The notes under the pieces are model-generated. The model was not told where the DNA came from. It was given only the letters and a program-made list of their open reading frames with translations, and made no database searches. A stretch of 64,000 nucleotides of DNA from Macrostomum hystrix (lineage: Eukaryota > Platyhelminthes > Macrostomidae): NCBI GenBank assembly GCA_950097015.1, contig CATNEN010000009.1, positions 1,242,501 to 1,306,500 of the forward strand, given 5' to 3'. Positions 43,601 through 53,795 of the stretch are shown here, one piece after another (the first letter of the stretch is position 1; the number at the start of each line of letters is the position of its first letter). Both the position numbers and the translations under genes were made by a program.

Positions 43601-46301
43601 ACTTGCAGGCGGATGCTCTGAGCGCATCTGCGTCCCACCCGGACATTGCGGGCGGTGAGCTGCGTCCCCTTCTGGCCACCATGGAGCAGCTGCTCCAGAG
43701 CTACTGGGCCCAGCATCCGGACTTCGAGGAGCTGCGCGAGCGAATGCGTCGGGCGCGCGCTTCGCTAGCCATCTGCGACGCCGAGGACTGCCTGGACGAC
43801 TGGACTCGCATCGACATCCGTGAGACCTGCCTGGCATTTAGAACTTTAGCCGTCGCTAGGGAATGGATCCTGAAATGAAATTTTCTGAAATACTGTATCA
43901 AGAGAGCAAACTTACGTCTCACCGATAATTCTAGTCGCAACTCTCTCATCATCCGGGTTTTGCCAATGACTCTTTTGTGACTTCTTCTTAGTGGTGTCTT
44001 TACGTGGAGTAAAATTGCAGTACAAATATCAGCAGGTGCGAGCCAGTCTCCACCTTAGCGGACCTTGCAAGCTGAGCAGCAGGGCGTGATGAACGCCTGG
44101 CGGTAGTAAGTAGGGCCTACTTCAAAAAGCACCGAGGGGGTGAGTGGCAGAACTGTCTCGATTCCGCGGCCAGGCCTCATTCATTTGGGGCGCAGCCGCG
44201 GAAAAAAGGCTTGGGGGCTCGTCGTGTAATTGATGCCCTTGAGGGCCAACCTCCAAGGCACAATGAGAAAGTCAGGGCAGATGTACACATGCATGAGTGT
44301 GTGCCTGCATACAGTATCTGTGTTCAGAAGTCAGCGTAAAAGGCAGAATAGCCTCCTCACTGACTGCTGATCTAGTGTCACCATGATGCGCCATCGCCTG
44401 CAGCCTTCCTGCATTTATTATCATTATTATTATAAAAAGCACAGGGAGATTGTACACAGTGGCCTGATGCTGAGAAAGTCAGAACGGGTGTACACACCTG
44501 CTCGAGGGTAATTGTTACGGCCAGAATTTGACCGCTGTGGGTGGACTGAGCCAAAATGATACATCATTTCTCACGGCCCCTTTAGATATTGTTATTTTTT
44601 TCAGGGGCCATCAAAGTAATATTATTTTCATTTCAGACGTAGCAGATCTTTGATTAACAATTAGGAGTGACACCAAAATTTAATGTTTTGGGCAGACTAC
44701 TTGCTGAGTAATATAGCCCAGTGTTCGACCATTTCTAAGCCGAACACCACCATACTCCGCAGACACGATATTCTTGCGCCTGAGTCCGCTGGTCATGCCG
44801 TCTTCCCAGCCAGCATCTCCCCGTGAGCATGAGCAGCAGGACTCAATCTCGAAGCAGAGCGAGGCGCAGCAGCAAATGCTCAGCCAGCTGATCCGCCGCT
44901 ACCGCGACCTGGCGAGGCACTGGGAGGCCTTCCGGCTCAGCGGCAGCCGAGGCGGCAGCGGCTTGATCTCGCCGTACGGAGACGACGAAGTATTTCAGCT
45001 GCCTTCAAGCGAGGACTCGGTGAATCTGTTTGAGTGAGCCAATTGTGCCTGAGCAGAATCTGAGAGTCTCTGAGAGTCTGAGAGTCTCAATGTCCTGAGA
45101 GTCTCAATGTCCTGAGAGTCTCAATGTCCTGAGAGTCTCAATGTCCTGAGAGTCTCAATGTCCTGAGAGTCTCAATGTCCTGTGAGGTCATTGCTCTGAA
45201 ATCTGAAATCCAATTTGCAGGCAGAAAACTCACTGCCGCGCTGACGAAGACGCCTGGCCGCCAGAGCTGCTGCGGCTGCTCCAGCAGGGGTCCAAGACGG
45301 TTGCCGGGATTTCACAGGGCGGACCAAATGGCGCGGCTCGGACTTACCGCACCGAGGTCACTATCGATGTGGTCGAAGGCGGCGAAGGAGTCGCTGTGGA
45401 GCTCATTAATGGCAATGATCGTGAGTCACCGATCTTATGCAAATTATCCCTGAGAAGCAATTTCAAAGAAAAAGCTATCTCGAATTTAAACAATGATGGC
45501 CAAAATATTTTCAGGAGCCCAATCAACTTCACAAGCTGCTGCAGAGCATCGACAAGAAAAGCCTCAACGACCGAAGGTTCGATTTCGTCGCGAACGAACA
45601 ACTGCCACCACCGCTGACGACGACTTCAGCCCGGAAAGTTTTGAGAGTGACGAAGACGGTCAGGAGGTCGGCCAAACGTCCGCCGAAGTTATCGAGGACT
45701 ACAAGAGAGAGGAGACAGAGGCTAAGGCGCGGCTAGTCATCTCCTGCGTGGTGGACACGAAGGACAAGGCGGTGCTTTCGCTTGACGAGGCCGTCCAGCG
45801 TGGAATCATCAGTTGGCGCACCGGGAGCTACCTCCACCGAGAGAACGGCGAGTGGATGCCTATCCAGGCCGCACTAACTCGGGGTGAGACTGGCCCAAGA
45901 GAGATCTGTTTAAAGCCTTAACGACAGGAGAGCGACCCGAGCAACACACACCCTGTTCCCCAACCTCCCCAGGTCTAATCATAGCCGAGAGTCGCACGGA
46001 GGGTCGAGCCAAGGTGAAGCACCGACGCGTCTACGGCCTCGTCACGCTGCCGTCTAGAGATGAGTCCGCGGAGCGAGTGTCACCGGGCAACGCAGCGGCC
46101 AGGTGCAACAGCTACCTTATCTATAGTGCCCTGGACGTCGCCAACGGCACCGCGCTCAGCTTCCAGGCCGCCAAGGAGGCCGGCGTCATCGACACCGAGG
46201 AGGGCGTCTTCTGGAACAGTCGCACCGGCGAGGCCCTCGAGCTGCCTGCCGCCATCAGGAAGGGCTTCGTTCGGGCCAGGAAGGTAGCCACTGGAGAGTG
46301 A
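37692..46301 (+). CDS. Plakin/spectraplakin-type cytolinker, C-terminal half
   Basis: A cytoskeletal cross-linker of the plakin family. Exons found: 37692-37834, 37927-38028, 38398-38496, 38586-38717, 39227-39373, 42972-43267, 43609-43819, 44763-45033, 45221-45420, 45515-45883 and 45973-46301. The first five encode spectrin-like helices (LVQQLWVEARSLSACLHSQL, TALHWWRRVDSMM). Exon 42972 encodes the plakin SH3 (TVQVTVPAGGEVYLVDNTN, RDRWIV, VPSLCVTI). More helices follow, then plakin-repeat-like units (VLSLDEAVQRGIIS, ALSFQAAKEAGVIDTEEGVF, LPAAIRKGF). The 39373 donor (phase 0) and 42972 acceptor (needs phase 1) disagree, so an exon is missing between them. No actin-binding CH domains are seen; the 5' part lies upstream or a short isoform starts here. 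TGA at 46299-46301. Confidence 0.82.
38815..39178. repeat. 19-bp minisatellite in plakin intron
   Basis: About 18 copies of ATCAACTGTCACTCTCCTT, with CCCCTT and ACTCCTT variants, filling intron 38718-39226. Pyrimidine-rich on the sense strand, running almost to the acceptor. Confidence 0.95.
39390..39648. repeat. 15-bp donor-like minisatellite in plakin intron
   Basis: About 17 copies of GTGAGTAGGGATTCA or the shorter GTGAGTAGGGATCG, starting 20 bp after the exon donor at 39374. Most junctions read CAGTGAGTAGG, which is nearly a consensus 5' splice site. Confidence 0.95.
39649..39951. other. Plakin intron and PLB1 3' flank, no feature seen
   Basis: AT-rich unique DNA between the array and the antisense lipase stop. 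Confidence 0.4.
39952..42227 (-). CDS. PLB1: Phospholipase B1-like SGNH/GDSL lipase
   Basis: A secreted or membrane-associated ester hydrolase of the phospholipase B1 type, cleaving acyl chains from glycerophospholipids. Three minus-strand exons, 42227-41592, 41171-40729 and 40168-39952, join in phase to give 431 residues. The signal peptide is MRAQLLLLLLVPLLGCSTGA. SGNH blocks: the nucleophile in VVGAIGDSISAGSG, the Asn block ITLFIGGNDLCAYC, and the catalytic Asp/His in FAPDCFHLSGLGNARAAQAL, followed by the family tail WNNMIEPVG...CPSPQQPYFYT. Vertebrate PLB1 carries several tandem repeats of this unit; here there is one, as in many invertebrate homologues, and no C-terminal anchor helix is visible. 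The gene lies wholly antisense in the plakin intron 39374-42971. Confidence 0.92.
40195..40615. repeat. 16-bp minisatellite in PLB1 intron
   Basis: About 26 copies of GAGTGACACAAGGCCA, filling intron 40169-40728. GAGTGACACAGTGAGTGACA marker variants recur near 40283 and 40521, showing block duplication. Confidence 0.95.
41275..41425 (-). mobile_element. SINE family 2, copy (minus)
   Basis: The reverse complement has TTGCCTCTCGCACCAAGGTC, a B-box-like GCTCGATTCTG, CTGACGATGAGAAAGTCGGG and GTGTGCTCAGGAGTCAGCGG, then stops at the hairpin's left arm. In PLB1 intron 41172-41591, same strand as PLB1. Confidence 0.7.
42228..42971. other. PLB1 upstream region within plakin intron
   Basis: Likely the minus-strand PLB1 promoter. 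It may hide the missing plakin exon. No supported element. Confidence 0.4.
43425..43560 (-). mobile_element. SINE family 2, 3' part (minus)
   Basis: On the minus strand, CCAGTG (43492-43497) and CGCTGG (43470-43475) flank GGCAGAACTGCC, followed by GTCACCAAATGATGTGCC as in the 15-kb copy. One stem pair is a wobble. In plakin intron 43268-43608. Confidence 0.6.
43820..44139. other. Plakin intron, unique part
   Basis: Continues the exon's frame for about 20 codons before a stop at 43876-43878. No further feature seen. Confidence 0.4.
44140..44445 (+). mobile_element. SINE family 2, copy with ATT tail
   Basis: The left end has TGGCAGAACTGTCTCGATTCC (A/B-box relics with the intervening tRNA arm apparently deleted). 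It shares GGGGCGCAGCCGCGG and GAGGGCCAA with the 29-kb copy. The hairpin arms are GTCAGCG (44330-44336) and CACTGAC (44358-44364). It ends in TATTATCATTATTATTATAA. In plakin intron 43820-44762. Confidence 0.7.
44448..44585 (+). mobile_element. SINE family 2, degenerate fragment
   Basis: Immediately follows the previous copy: GTACACAGTGG, TGAGAAAGTCAGAACGGGTG, TACACACCTG, then GGCCAGAATTTGACCGCTG. A head-to-tail second insertion, more diverged. Confidence 0.55.
45052..45185. repeat. 17-bp minisatellite in plakin intron
   Basis: About seven copies of TCTCAATGTCCTGAGAG in intron 45034-45220. The unit is partly self-complementary (CTCTCAGG/CCTGAGAG). Confidence 0.9.
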
Positions 46302-46447
46302 CTTGGAGCAGCGGATGCAGCTTGTCACCTGCGCAGCCAGGGGAAGCTGGGCCGATTTTTCATGTACAGTACGGCCACGAGTTCTCATTGCACGAGAATA
46401 TAATTTGACATTGTGTGTCAATACTGATCGGCACAAACGCGCCTAGG

Positions 46448-46453
46448 AATAAA
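46448..46453 (+). terminator. Polyadenylation signal of the plakin gene
   Basis: AATAAA about 150 bp after the plakin stop, followed within 40 bp by GT-rich TCTGTCTTGTACAGTGCTCATGTTTTT. Position and context fit a 3' end. Confidence 0.55.
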
Positions 46454-46459
46454 ACTCCA

Positions 46460-47210
46460 TTTCTGTCTTGTACAGTGCTCATGTTTTTCTATGAAGGATT
46501 TTAAATTCTTGCAATGATTCTGGTGCTGGATAGATGCCAGTAATATACATCACTCTATCAATCTCTTCACTTAAGGTGCCAATTTCCAAATGAAATGCAT
46601 CATCAATTGGTTTTGAATCTCGTGAATGCTATCTAACTTCATCTTAAATAAATTGAGATTCAAATAAAGTTCTCTTTGACCACCTGCTGTGCAATAGCTC
46701 AAAACTGACTGTCATTTTGCTTTAATGAAGCCATACTTAGGCTGCTTTTATGTGATATGAGTGCGGCAAAGGGAAGTTCTGTTTCGGCTAGCAGAATGTA
46801 CGCATTGAGTGTACATGGCAACGATAAGGACTTTAAATGTCGAATGTGTCACAGAGAGAAGTTCGAAAGACAGACCGGAAAGCTGAGTACAGTACGCCTC
46901 GCCGATCGCAGGTAAATGAGCGCCACTATTGCTTGTTTGTTGGTTTCGTTTTTCGAGTCTGAGTCAACCTTTTCAGTCCTCAGCGGGTACATAGTAGACG
47001 CTATTTTGAATATAATAAGCGAAACTGCAAACAAATCGCGTGCATAAAGAAAGTTCCTTATTAGACACCTCTTATTCTGGCATAAAAGATAGTAGACGGC
47101 GAGGCATCGGTTCCACGACTGCTCCTTGCAACTGAGTGTTTGCTTGTAACCGCGACAAAGGACTATCGTGAGTGAAATCGCTTCCAATTCATTTTTAGTT
47201 GCGTATTAGT
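46460..47210. other. Intergenic region, no gene seen
   Basis: AT-rich. One minus-strand frame (46849-47187) has no recognisable features and I do not accept it as a gene. Confidence 0.4.
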
Positions 47211-47212
47211 TG

Positions 47213-47522
47213 GCTTGTTCAGTACTGGGGTTCAGTTCTGGGGTTCAGTACTGAGGTTACTGGAGTTCAGTATTGGGGTTCAGTACTGGGGTTTATTATT
47301 GGGGTTCAGTACTGGGGTTCTGTACTGGGGTTCAGTATTGGGGTTCAGTACTGGGGTTTATTATTGGGGTTCAGTACTGGGGTTCAGTAGCGGGGTTCAG
47401 TACTGGGGTTCAGTATTGGGGTTCAGTACTGGAGTTCAGTAGCGGGGTTCAGTATTGGGGTTCAGTACTGGAGTTCAGTAGCGGGGTTCAGTACTGGGGT
47501 TCGGTATTGGGGTTCAGCAGAG
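47213..47522. repeat. 13-bp minisatellite
   Basis: About 23 copies of GGGGTTCAGTACT with ATT, AGC and TTTATT variants, ending 60 bp upstream of the next start codon. It is G-rich on the + strand, with runs of GGGG every 13 bp. Confidence 0.95.
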
Positions 47523-47583
47523 GCAATTCTTGCCATACAAGTGCATCCTCATAGCCCGCTGCTTTTCAGTGCGGAGGGTCATC

Positions 47584-48383
47584 ATGGCCGAATCGAAAAG
47601 TCTAGACTTCGTGGCATCTGCCGGCAAGAATGCTCAGTACTTTTACCAAACAACTGCAAAGGTCGCGGAAGGCGTTTTTAGAATAATTGAAAAGCACAAG
47701 TCGCTGGTTTCTGCTTCCGACAAATTACCCGTTGACTCGGATTCACGTCGTGTTAAAGAAATAACTAAAGAAATTGAATCCAAACTAGAAAAACTCGGCG
47801 ACGACGCAGACCAGCTGAAGCAGTCTTTAGAGATTCTTTCAGCAGGCTGGTCAGAATTTAAAACTTCTGTGAGCAAAAGACCTCAGCCATATTCCACGGC
47901 TGACGTACAGAGTATGGTAGCAAAGCTCGAGGAGCTACTACAGGTGAATACGCTGAGTCAAAAGTTGTGCATTTCCGTCCAAGAGGCACTGAGTACAGTG
48001 TTGAACCTGAGCTCAGAGGCTAACGGGATCTGCTCCAGTGCAGAAGGCAAGGCGAAGGAGAAAGAAGCAACATCAAAGCTTGTTGTTCTCGTCGCTTCAT
48101 CGGCTTGGGCAATAGCTGCGAAAATTTTACACGCAGCAGCAGGATTTGGTGTGACAGGCTTTGAGTTAACGCGGTCGGTGCAGGCGGCGTCACTTACACG
48201 CTGTGGGAGAGGTACAGTAAAATGGCCCAGGAATTTTCGGAGTCAAAAAATCTTTTCCACGCCTGGAAGAGCGGTGTTTCTGCGACATCGACCCAGCTGG
48301 CCACACTCGAGCGCGAAACGATCGAGCAGATAGACTGCCTTCGGCTTGGACAGAACCTACAGTCGGATGCTCTCGGGAATTAG
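47584..48383 (+). CDS. Coiled-coil/membrane-hairpin protein, frameshifted
   Basis: ATG at 47584. The first frame runs to a stop at 48333. About 190 residues are helical and charged with heptad character (KEITKEIESKLEKLGDDADQ, AKLEELLQVNTLSQKL), then one hydrophobic segment (KLVVLVASSAWAIAAKILHA). After about 48165 the product becomes Arg/Ser-rich and unlikely. The frame one base back is open from 48165 to TAG 48381-48383 and encodes protein-like sequence that continues the helical character (about 72 codons). So a 1-nt (mod 3) disruption lies in 48160-48175: pseudogene, sequencing error, unrecognised intron or programmed shift. Family not recognised. Intronless, with AT-richer codons than its neighbours. 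Confidence 0.55.
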
Positions 48384-49250
48384 AAGAGGAAGAAGGAGAG
48401 TGCTGTGGCTATTTTTAGAATCTTTAAGGGAATTAAGCTTTATCGGTCCTTTCAAAATTGCTCACTACTTATTTTTTTATTATGATACTATACGTGATCA
48501 AACAGCGAGCTTATGAATCAATAATGACAAAACGATATGAATGTTTTGCTTTCGATTTTTCTTGTATTCTAATATCCTTCTCATATTGTCATCTATTTGT
48601 ATTTCTTCAAATATTTACTATTCTTTTTTCTGCAGCCATTTTCACGAATCTGTAAAAATAAATTCGTTCTCTTCATATAAACAAATCCAAAGTTAAATTT
48701 TAGCCAAGAGAAAATATTTGAGAAAATATGCTGAAATTCATATCTATGCAAATCTACTGAAACCTACCAACTATACTACTGACAGTAGCAGTCAAAACAT
48801 TCTAAAAAATTTGTTAAATCAGATACTGGTACAATTTTATGTTACTATTGTGAGGGTATTTTGTTATTAAGTTTAACAAACCCAAAGCATTCCCATAGCA
48901 AACCAAAAGAACCGTTGCTTAGGCTCAGGTGGCCAACAGCAAGATGAAGTTTCAAAGCAGCAGCAATTCACAGAGCTGCTTTCAGGCCATAATTGGTAGT
49001 CTGGCACAAAGGCAGGCATCAAAGGAGAAGCTGCAAAACAATATTGCACCAGACTAAATTCGAAATCTGGGCTACGGGTTTGCGTCAGCCAAATTTCCAA
49101 TCGGCACCGATTCAAACAGATCGGCCACCTGAGCTAAACAGCCAGCGATAGCTGATTCACCCAAGCCACAGCTGAACCTGACAATCATCTCTGTGCGAAA
49201 TATTCATATTGTACTCAAACTGCGTCAACAGGATTCACCTAGTTGAAATG
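48384..49250. other. AT-rich spacer, no gene seen
   Basis: No supported coding frame or element. Confidence 0.4.
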
Positions 49251-49264
49251 TACTTTCTGTATTC

Positions 49265-50165
49265 CCATCAATCTTCCCATCAGCCTCCCTTTCTGTCTCT
49301 CTTTCTGCCTCCCATTTTGCCTACCTTTCTGCCTCCCTTTCTGCCTCCTTTTCTGCCTCCCTTTCTGTCTCTCTTTCTGCCTCCCTTTCTGCCTCCCTTT
49401 CTGCCTCCCTTTCTGTCTCTCTTTCTGCCTCCCATCCTGCCTCCCATTCTGCCTCCCTTTCTGCCTATCTTTCTGTCTCCCTTTCTGCCTCCCTTTCTGC
49501 CTCCCTTTCTGTCTCTCTTTCTGCCTCCCATTCTGCCTCCCTTTCTGCCTCCCTTTCTGTCTCTCTTTCTGCCTCCCATCCTGCCTCCCATTCTGCCTCC
49601 CTTTCTGCCTATCTTTCTGTCTCCCTTTCTGTCTCCCTTTCTGCCTCCCTTTCTGCATACCTTTCTGCCTCCCTTTCTGCATACCTTTCTGCCTCCCTTT
49701 CTGCATACCTTTCTGCCTCCCTTTCTGCATACCTTTCTGCCTCCCTATCTACCTCCCTTTCTGCCTCTCTTTCTGTCTCCCTTTCTGCTCCTATTCTGCC
49801 TCCCATTTTGCCTACCTTTCTGCCTCCCTTTCTGCCTCCCTTTCTGCCTCCCTTTCTGCCTATCTTTCTGCCTGCCTATCTACCTCCCTTTCTGCCTCCC
49901 TATCTACCTCCCTTTCTGCATCCCTTTCTGCCTCCCTATCTACCTCCCTATCTACCTCCCTATCTACCTCCCTTTCTGCATCCCTTTCTGCCTCCCTATA
50001 TACCTCCCTTTCTGCCTCTCTTTCTGCCTCCCTTTCTGCCTCCCTATATACCTCCCTTTCTGCCTCTCTTTCTGCCTCCCTTTCTGCCTCCCTTTCTGCC
50101 TCAATGTCTGCCTCCCTTTCTGCTTCTCTTTCCATCTTTCATTCTGGCTCTTTTTCTATCTCCCG
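49265..50165. repeat. 12-bp pyrimidine array
   Basis: About 75 copies of CTTTCTGCCTCC with CTATCTACCTCC, CTTTCTGTCTCT and CTTTCTGCATAC blocks. All-pyrimidine on + apart from single G or A positions, so triplex-prone. 12 is a multiple of 3, which gives spurious frames of up to 320 codons on both strands. Confidence 0.97.
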
Positions 50166-50685
50166 ATGAACTGATCACAGTTAGAATCTATCAATGAGTC
50201 TGGCCTCAAATCCCAGCCGAAAATCTGTTCCAGGCAGAGCTAAATCTCGATCACGAAGCGGCTCTTCGGCAGACACAGCTCTCAACCCTCGCGGGTCCCG
50301 TAGGCAGATCTGGAGATAATCCGATTCCTGAGAAATCCGAGAATAGCGAGCTGACCATTTTTTGCCTTCTCAAATTTCTCGGCTCGCTAAAGGCTCTAGT
50401 CACCTGCTCACAGGCATGCCTTGCTTGAGATCACTACCACCTGCAGCTCTGATCTGCCTATTCTCACTCTTATCTCTCCCGCATTTCTCACCCACCTACT
50501 TAATCCCAGCCCGCTTCTCAGAAACGAAATCTTCCCATCTTGCCTGCCCACTAGTCTGGTGCGCCAAGCGATGCTCACGCGTGCTCAGAGAAGTTGACAG
50601 CAGCAGAATGAGCACAATTAGCCTTCTTGTAGTTTGAGCACCGCCTTCCTTGATCATGCCTAGACTGGATATGCGAGCTTGCCCC
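50166..50685. other. Unique spacer between two arrays
   Basis: No gene with support. Confidence 0.4.
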
Positions 50686-50686
50686 T

Positions 50687-51415
50687 GTGTCTCCTGTCCT
50701 GTCCCCTCTCCCTTGATCCCCTAACCCACCAATCCTTCCTGTCCCCTCTCCTTTGACCCCCAACCCACCAATCCTTCCTGTCCCCTCTCCCTTGATCCCT
50801 AAACCCACCAATCCTTCCTGTCCCCTCTCCGTTGATCCCCTAACCCACCAATCCTTCCTGTCCCCTCTCCGTTGATCCCCTAACCCGCCAATCCTTCCTG
50901 TCCCCTCTCCGTTGATCCCCTAACCCACCAATCCTTCCTGTCCCCTCTCCGTTGATCCCCTAACCCGCCAATCCTTCCTGTCCCCTCTCCCTTGATCCCC
51001 TAACCCACCAATCCTTCCTGTCCCCTCTCCGTTGATCCCCTAACCCACCAATCCTTCCTGTCCCCTCTCCGTTGATCCCCTAACCCACCAATCCTTCCTG
51101 TCCCCTCTCCGTTGATCCCCTAACCCACCAATCCTTCCTGTCCCCTCTCCGTTGATCCCTAACCCGCCAATCCTTCCTGTCCCCTCTCCGTTGATCCCCT
51201 AACCCACCAATCCTTCCTGTCCCCTCTCCGTTGATCCCCTAACCCACCAATCCTTCCTGTCCCCTCTCCGTTGATCCCCTAACCCGCCAATCCTTCCTGT
51301 CCCCTCTCCGTTGATCCCCTAACCCACCAATCCTTCCTGTCTCCTCTCCGTTGATCCCCTAACCCGCCAATCCTTCCTGTCCCCTCTCCGTTGATCCCCT
51401 AACCCACCATTCCTT
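50687..51415. repeat. 40-bp minisatellite
   Basis: About 18 copies of a 40-bp unit containing GTCCCCTCTCCGTTGATCCC and CTAACCCACCAATCCTTCCT. Alternating CCCACC/CCCGCC variants suggest an 80-bp higher-order period in the middle of the array. Confidence 0.95.
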
Positions 51416-53400
51416 CCTTCCACCATCCCGACGCCTCCGTCCTGGTCCCTGAGCTGAATGTCAGAGCTAAAATCTCCAGTCTAGAATTATCATCGGAAGG
51501 CACTGATTAGAACATGCAGATCATAGCAAGTTTCGCCTGAAGTTCCTCCCACAATTCTGACCAGCCCGCAGTCGCTCCCAAAACCGAGGGATTTCACTTT
51601 CCGCATTCCTTCTGCTTCCCAAATTTAGTAAGGCAATGCGAAAGAAAAAGTATTTTCCCTAAAACTCCGGCCTACATAACATGACCGGCTCGCGTGCCGG
51701 TACAGGCCCGACTGCCTTCGATCGGCCCCAGCCCGGTCCGCCCACACCCGGCCCTCATTAATCTTATCTGACCAGCTCGGGGGGGGAGAATTCCCAACCC
51801 CTGGGCTGGGCTGCGGTGAAACTGGGATAGAATATTCATGAGGCCGGGACGGAGGATGCGAAAGAGAAGAAGTAGATAGATTGGGAGAATTAGCTCAGTG
51901 CCCAGGACAATGCTTCATCATTAGTTCCGCCTGCGACATTTTCAAAAGCTCGCACAGAATCTGTCTGCTCGCACTTTTAGCCCCCCCCCTCACCCGGAAT
52001 TGTCAGAGTTGAGAAAAGCAAAACTATTACAGATCGATATTTTCAACTGCTGTTGTTTATCTGAACTGAGCCCAACTTATTCACAGCTGCTATTCATTCA
52101 CACGGGCCGCACCCACTGGAGTGGAGACCCCCGGACCCACCCAGTCAGCGCAGGACCAGAGAGGCCAAAGTGCGCAAGGCCTGAGCAGCGCGGAATGCCG
52201 AGGCTTGTAAACAGAGCCAGCGAGGAGGGAGGGGGGACCCGGGGGGGATAGACAGGGGGTCCCTGCAGAGCCTGAAATTAGGCTGGCTTTGCTGCTGCTG
52301 CTGCTGCTGCTGCTTCTGCCCTCCGTCCCTATCTGTAGCAGTGCTGGGCCTGGCACAGAGGGGGAGGCGGGGGGGGGGCAGAAGTGGCCCCCAAACACTC
52401 CGCTGGCTTGCCTGGCTCTGCTGCATGCAATTCTTTGCTTTCGCACAAGATCTGACAACTGCTAAAACTGGAGCGCCCAGCTAAAGAAGTGCAGCCCAAC
52501 CTGCCCTATCTGACTGCCCCGGCCCTGGCTAAGCTAGTTTCGATTTCAAGCGAGAGACCCGCCACCCTCTGTGCTGCTTTGCTCAGGCAGGAGAGCAATT
52601 TGTGTCACGGCACAGCAGTCACGCAGGCCATGGCTGAACTGTAGGCTTTCACATTGTTATCCGCTACTAAAGTGCATGGCTTGGACTGGACTGGGTGCGC
52701 GGCTGGGTGAGGGCAGTGGATTTCAGAGGCTTCGGGAAAAAAAAGAAAGTGGCAGGCAGCGAGAAGTTCTGCTTGGAGGGCCGTGGGAGCTGGAAAGAAT
52801 TGACGAAGATTGGGGGAGCGGGCAAGCGGAAGGGGCCTCTGCGCCAACTTCTTGCCGGGGACGGGTTTGAACGCTAGTTTACTTCGCCTAGCCAAATAAT
52901 TCCCCACAGGAGCTGTCCCGAGCGCCCCCCATAGATCCCATTCATTTACTCGCCCCTCCCACCCTCCGCCTACTCCCGTGGAGAACGCACGCAGGCAGAA
53001 TCAGGCCACACTGCGCACTTGGCGCACTTGGGTTCTCGTGGAGGCTCTCAGAGGAGGACGAGGAGGAAGGCCACGCGGGACACGAGTGAAGGAAGAGCTG
53101 CGGAGAGGGGAGGGCACAGAGAGGCAGGGCCGACCTTCGGTGGCAGAGCGGTGGCAGTGGGTGCTGTACACTGGCGCTCTCTGCCGCGAGTGCACTGCCT
53201 GTAGTAGGGAAGGCAGGAAACAGGCGAGTGTGCGCACTGGGACTGAAAGTTTCTCGCTCAATGCCGTTGCCTAGGCAACCACGACCAACGATCAGCTGTT
53301 CCCAGTGAGCCAGAGAATCAGCTGACTAGAGGCGGAGGGGTGGCAGTCACTGGTGGCAGGGAGGGCGAAGGCCGCGGCGGAGGTTGTCGGCTGCGCCGCT
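51416..53400. other. GC-rich upstream region of cyclin G/I gene
   Basis: No coding exon seen. Contains poly-C and poly-G runs (51980, 52370), a CTG repeat (52288-52312) and a palindromic X-box. Possibly distal promoter or untranslated exons. Confidence 0.5.
53266..53279. promoter_or_regulatory. Perfect palindromic X-box (RFX-type) motif
   Basis: GTTGCCTAGGCAAC is a 14-bp perfect inverted repeat matching the RFX-factor X-box consensus (two GTTGCC half sites, no spacer). It lies about 150 bp upstream of the TATA-like element of the cyclin gene. Function inferred from the motif alone. Confidence 0.5.
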
Positions 53401-53404
53401 GGCC

Positions 53405-53436
53405 ATTGGTTCGACCTGTGTCTCTGCCTTTAAAAG
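53405..53436 (+). promoter_or_regulatory. Core promoter: inverted CCAAT box and TATA-like element
   Basis: CCATTGG (inverted CCAAT) at about 53404-53410 and TTTAAAAG at about 53429-53436. This would put transcription start near 53460, about 335 bp upstream of the first long-frame ATG. A short upstream ATG-AGC-TGC-TGA lies at 53583. Confidence 0.45.
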
Positions 53437-53795
53437 CGAGGCCCCAGCCCGCTTGGGCGAGTCTTCACTGCCGAGGAGAGAAGCGGACCGCCGACAATAG
53501 CCACCGAGCTGCCGCTGCGCCCTCCCAGAACTCAGTTTCCAGTTGAGTTCTCATTTCAAAGTCAACGCATCGAGCTGCCATAATGAGCTGCTGAAGCTGC
53601 TCAGAGCCCTAAGGAGCGAGAGTGCGAGAGTGCGAGAGAGAGCGACCTGGCACCCGGAGATCCTACGCTGACTACACCGCAAGTCTTTCACTCAGTCCCA
53701 TCGTCGGATCTGACCAGCTGCAAGATTCTCGGGATCTGCCAGGCCTCACAGCGACCAGTCGCTCTCACTCCCTCGCCCAGTCTTTGACCAGTTTT

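Noticed and set aside
46849-47187. 112-codon minus frame
   Set aside because: No family resemblance, Cys/Leu-rich composition typical of chance AT-rich frames, no splice context.
49209-50174. 320- and 308-codon frames (Leu/Pro/Phe and Cys-rich)
   Set aside because: Translation of the 12-bp array; open in several frames on both strands.
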